64,000 nt of DNA from Bacteroidales bacterium (GTDB taxonomy: Bacteria > Bacteroidota > Bacteroidia > Bacteroidales > P3): assembly GCA_017439185.1 (NCBI GenBank), contig JAFRTM010000013.1:175179-239178 (forward strand), written 5' to 3'. Shown here piece after piece: positions 63,811 through 64,000 of this stretch. Numbering within the stretch: position 1 is the stretch's first letter; each line of letters starts with the position of its first letter. Position numbers and translations under genes: made by a program. The notes beneath the pieces were generated by a model. The model saw nothing but the letters and a program-made list of their open reading frames with translations. It did no database searches and was not told the origin of the DNA.

Positions 63811-64000
63811 GACGGCGGCGGAGCCCTCGTCAGCAGCCGCGGAATCTGCTGGAGCACCAGCCACAACCCGACCCTCGCCGGCAGCAGTCAACTGGAAGGC
63901 AACGGCACAGGCTCATATAGCTGCACGATGACAGGCCTGCAACCCAACACCACATATTATGTGAGGGCTTATGCCGTCAACAAGGCTGGCATCGCCTACG
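63790..64000 (+). CDS. Internal fragment of a fibronectin-III-like surface protein (partial)
   Basis: From about 63790 the plus strand reads GGNVETDGGGALVSSRGICW, then STSHNPTLAG, TGSYSCTMTGLQPNTTYYVR and AYAVNKAGIAY, continuing off the right edge. This is the short Ig/fibronectin-type module (GGNVTxDGGxxVTxRGVCWSTSxNPT...GLxxNTTYYVRAYAxNxAGTAYG) that in Bacteroidota often precedes FISUMP-type domains. The frame is open further left but has no start codon, signal peptide or related sequence. It is therefore an internal fragment joined to the barrel remnant. Confidence 0.55.
   Translation, partial: MGGNVETDGGGALVSSRGICWSTSHNPTLAGSSQLEGNGTGSYSCTMTGLQPNTTYYVRAYAVNKAGIAY

Overview
The window looks like a chromosome segment from a member of the Bacteroidales (phylum Bacteroidota), probably from a metagenome-assembled or uncultured gut-type lineage. 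Reasons: nearly every transcription unit is preceded by the Bacteroidota promoter (TTTG or TTG, about 19 nt, then TAnnTTTG); starts lie in A/T-rich leaders mostly without strong Shine-Dalgarno sequences; and the gene content is typical of the phylum (fused RibBA, a type IX secretion sorting domain, a TonB-dependent receptor with an N-terminal carboxypeptidase-D-like domain, NamZ/DUF1343, Cthe_2159-type and FISUMP-like lipoproteins, lipoboxes of the SSC/GSC type). Nothing allows a species call.

Layout. 1-0.9 kb: end of fabF and rnc. 0.9-5.4 kb: an AT-rich accessory island holding an intergenic repeat, a remnant of a Bro-N phage-type gene, a 134-nt palindrome and a two-gene restriction-modification locus of BcgI-like design (nuclease-methylase plus specificity subunit). 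5.4-10.8 kb: ribBA, a coiled-coil protein, zapA, a probable 6S RNA, rny, lgt, gpmA. 10.8-11.3 kb: three tRNAs (Ser-GCT, Pro-TGG, Arg-TCT). 11.3-16.4 kb: envelope proteins, a thioredoxin-like protein and a minus-strand three-gene surface operon. 16.6-21.1 kb: phosphate butyryltransferase, a small PAS protein, a TonB-dependent receptor and a PD-(D/E)XK protein. 21.2-26.5 kb: an inverted-repeat-bounded element, two FISUMP-like lipoproteins, a MATE exporter and prfA. 26.5-30.5 kb: minus-strand genes for an M23 peptidase, TrmD, ClpP, Dut and NamZ. 30.7-30.9 kb: an unassigned structured RNA candidate. 31.1-38.5 kb: a fused methionine sulfoxide reductase, DUF2147, cysS, a zeta-toxin-like pair, yicC, apbE and a T9SS cargo protein. 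38.7-42.5 kb: further copies of the repeat family around an acyltransferase, a third FISUMP-like lipoprotein and a SprT-like protease.

42.7-61.5 kb is the str-S10-spc-alpha ribosomal supercluster in canonical order (rpsL to rplQ, with fusA, secY, map, infA and rpoA). It is followed by eno, a membrane-anchored hypothetical protein, and an odd head-on junction between the end of an outer-membrane protein and an internal piece of a surface protein at the right edge.

Most of the window is housekeeping. The points worth a second look are a dispersed intergenic repeat family whose hairpins change by compensating substitutions between copies, an unassigned three-way-junction RNA with its own terminator, the palindrome directly before the BcgI-like locus, an inverted-repeat-bounded element at 21.2 kb, the fused free-methionine-R/MsrA reductase, the zeta-toxin-like pair, and small hairpins in many ribosomal intercistronic spacers.
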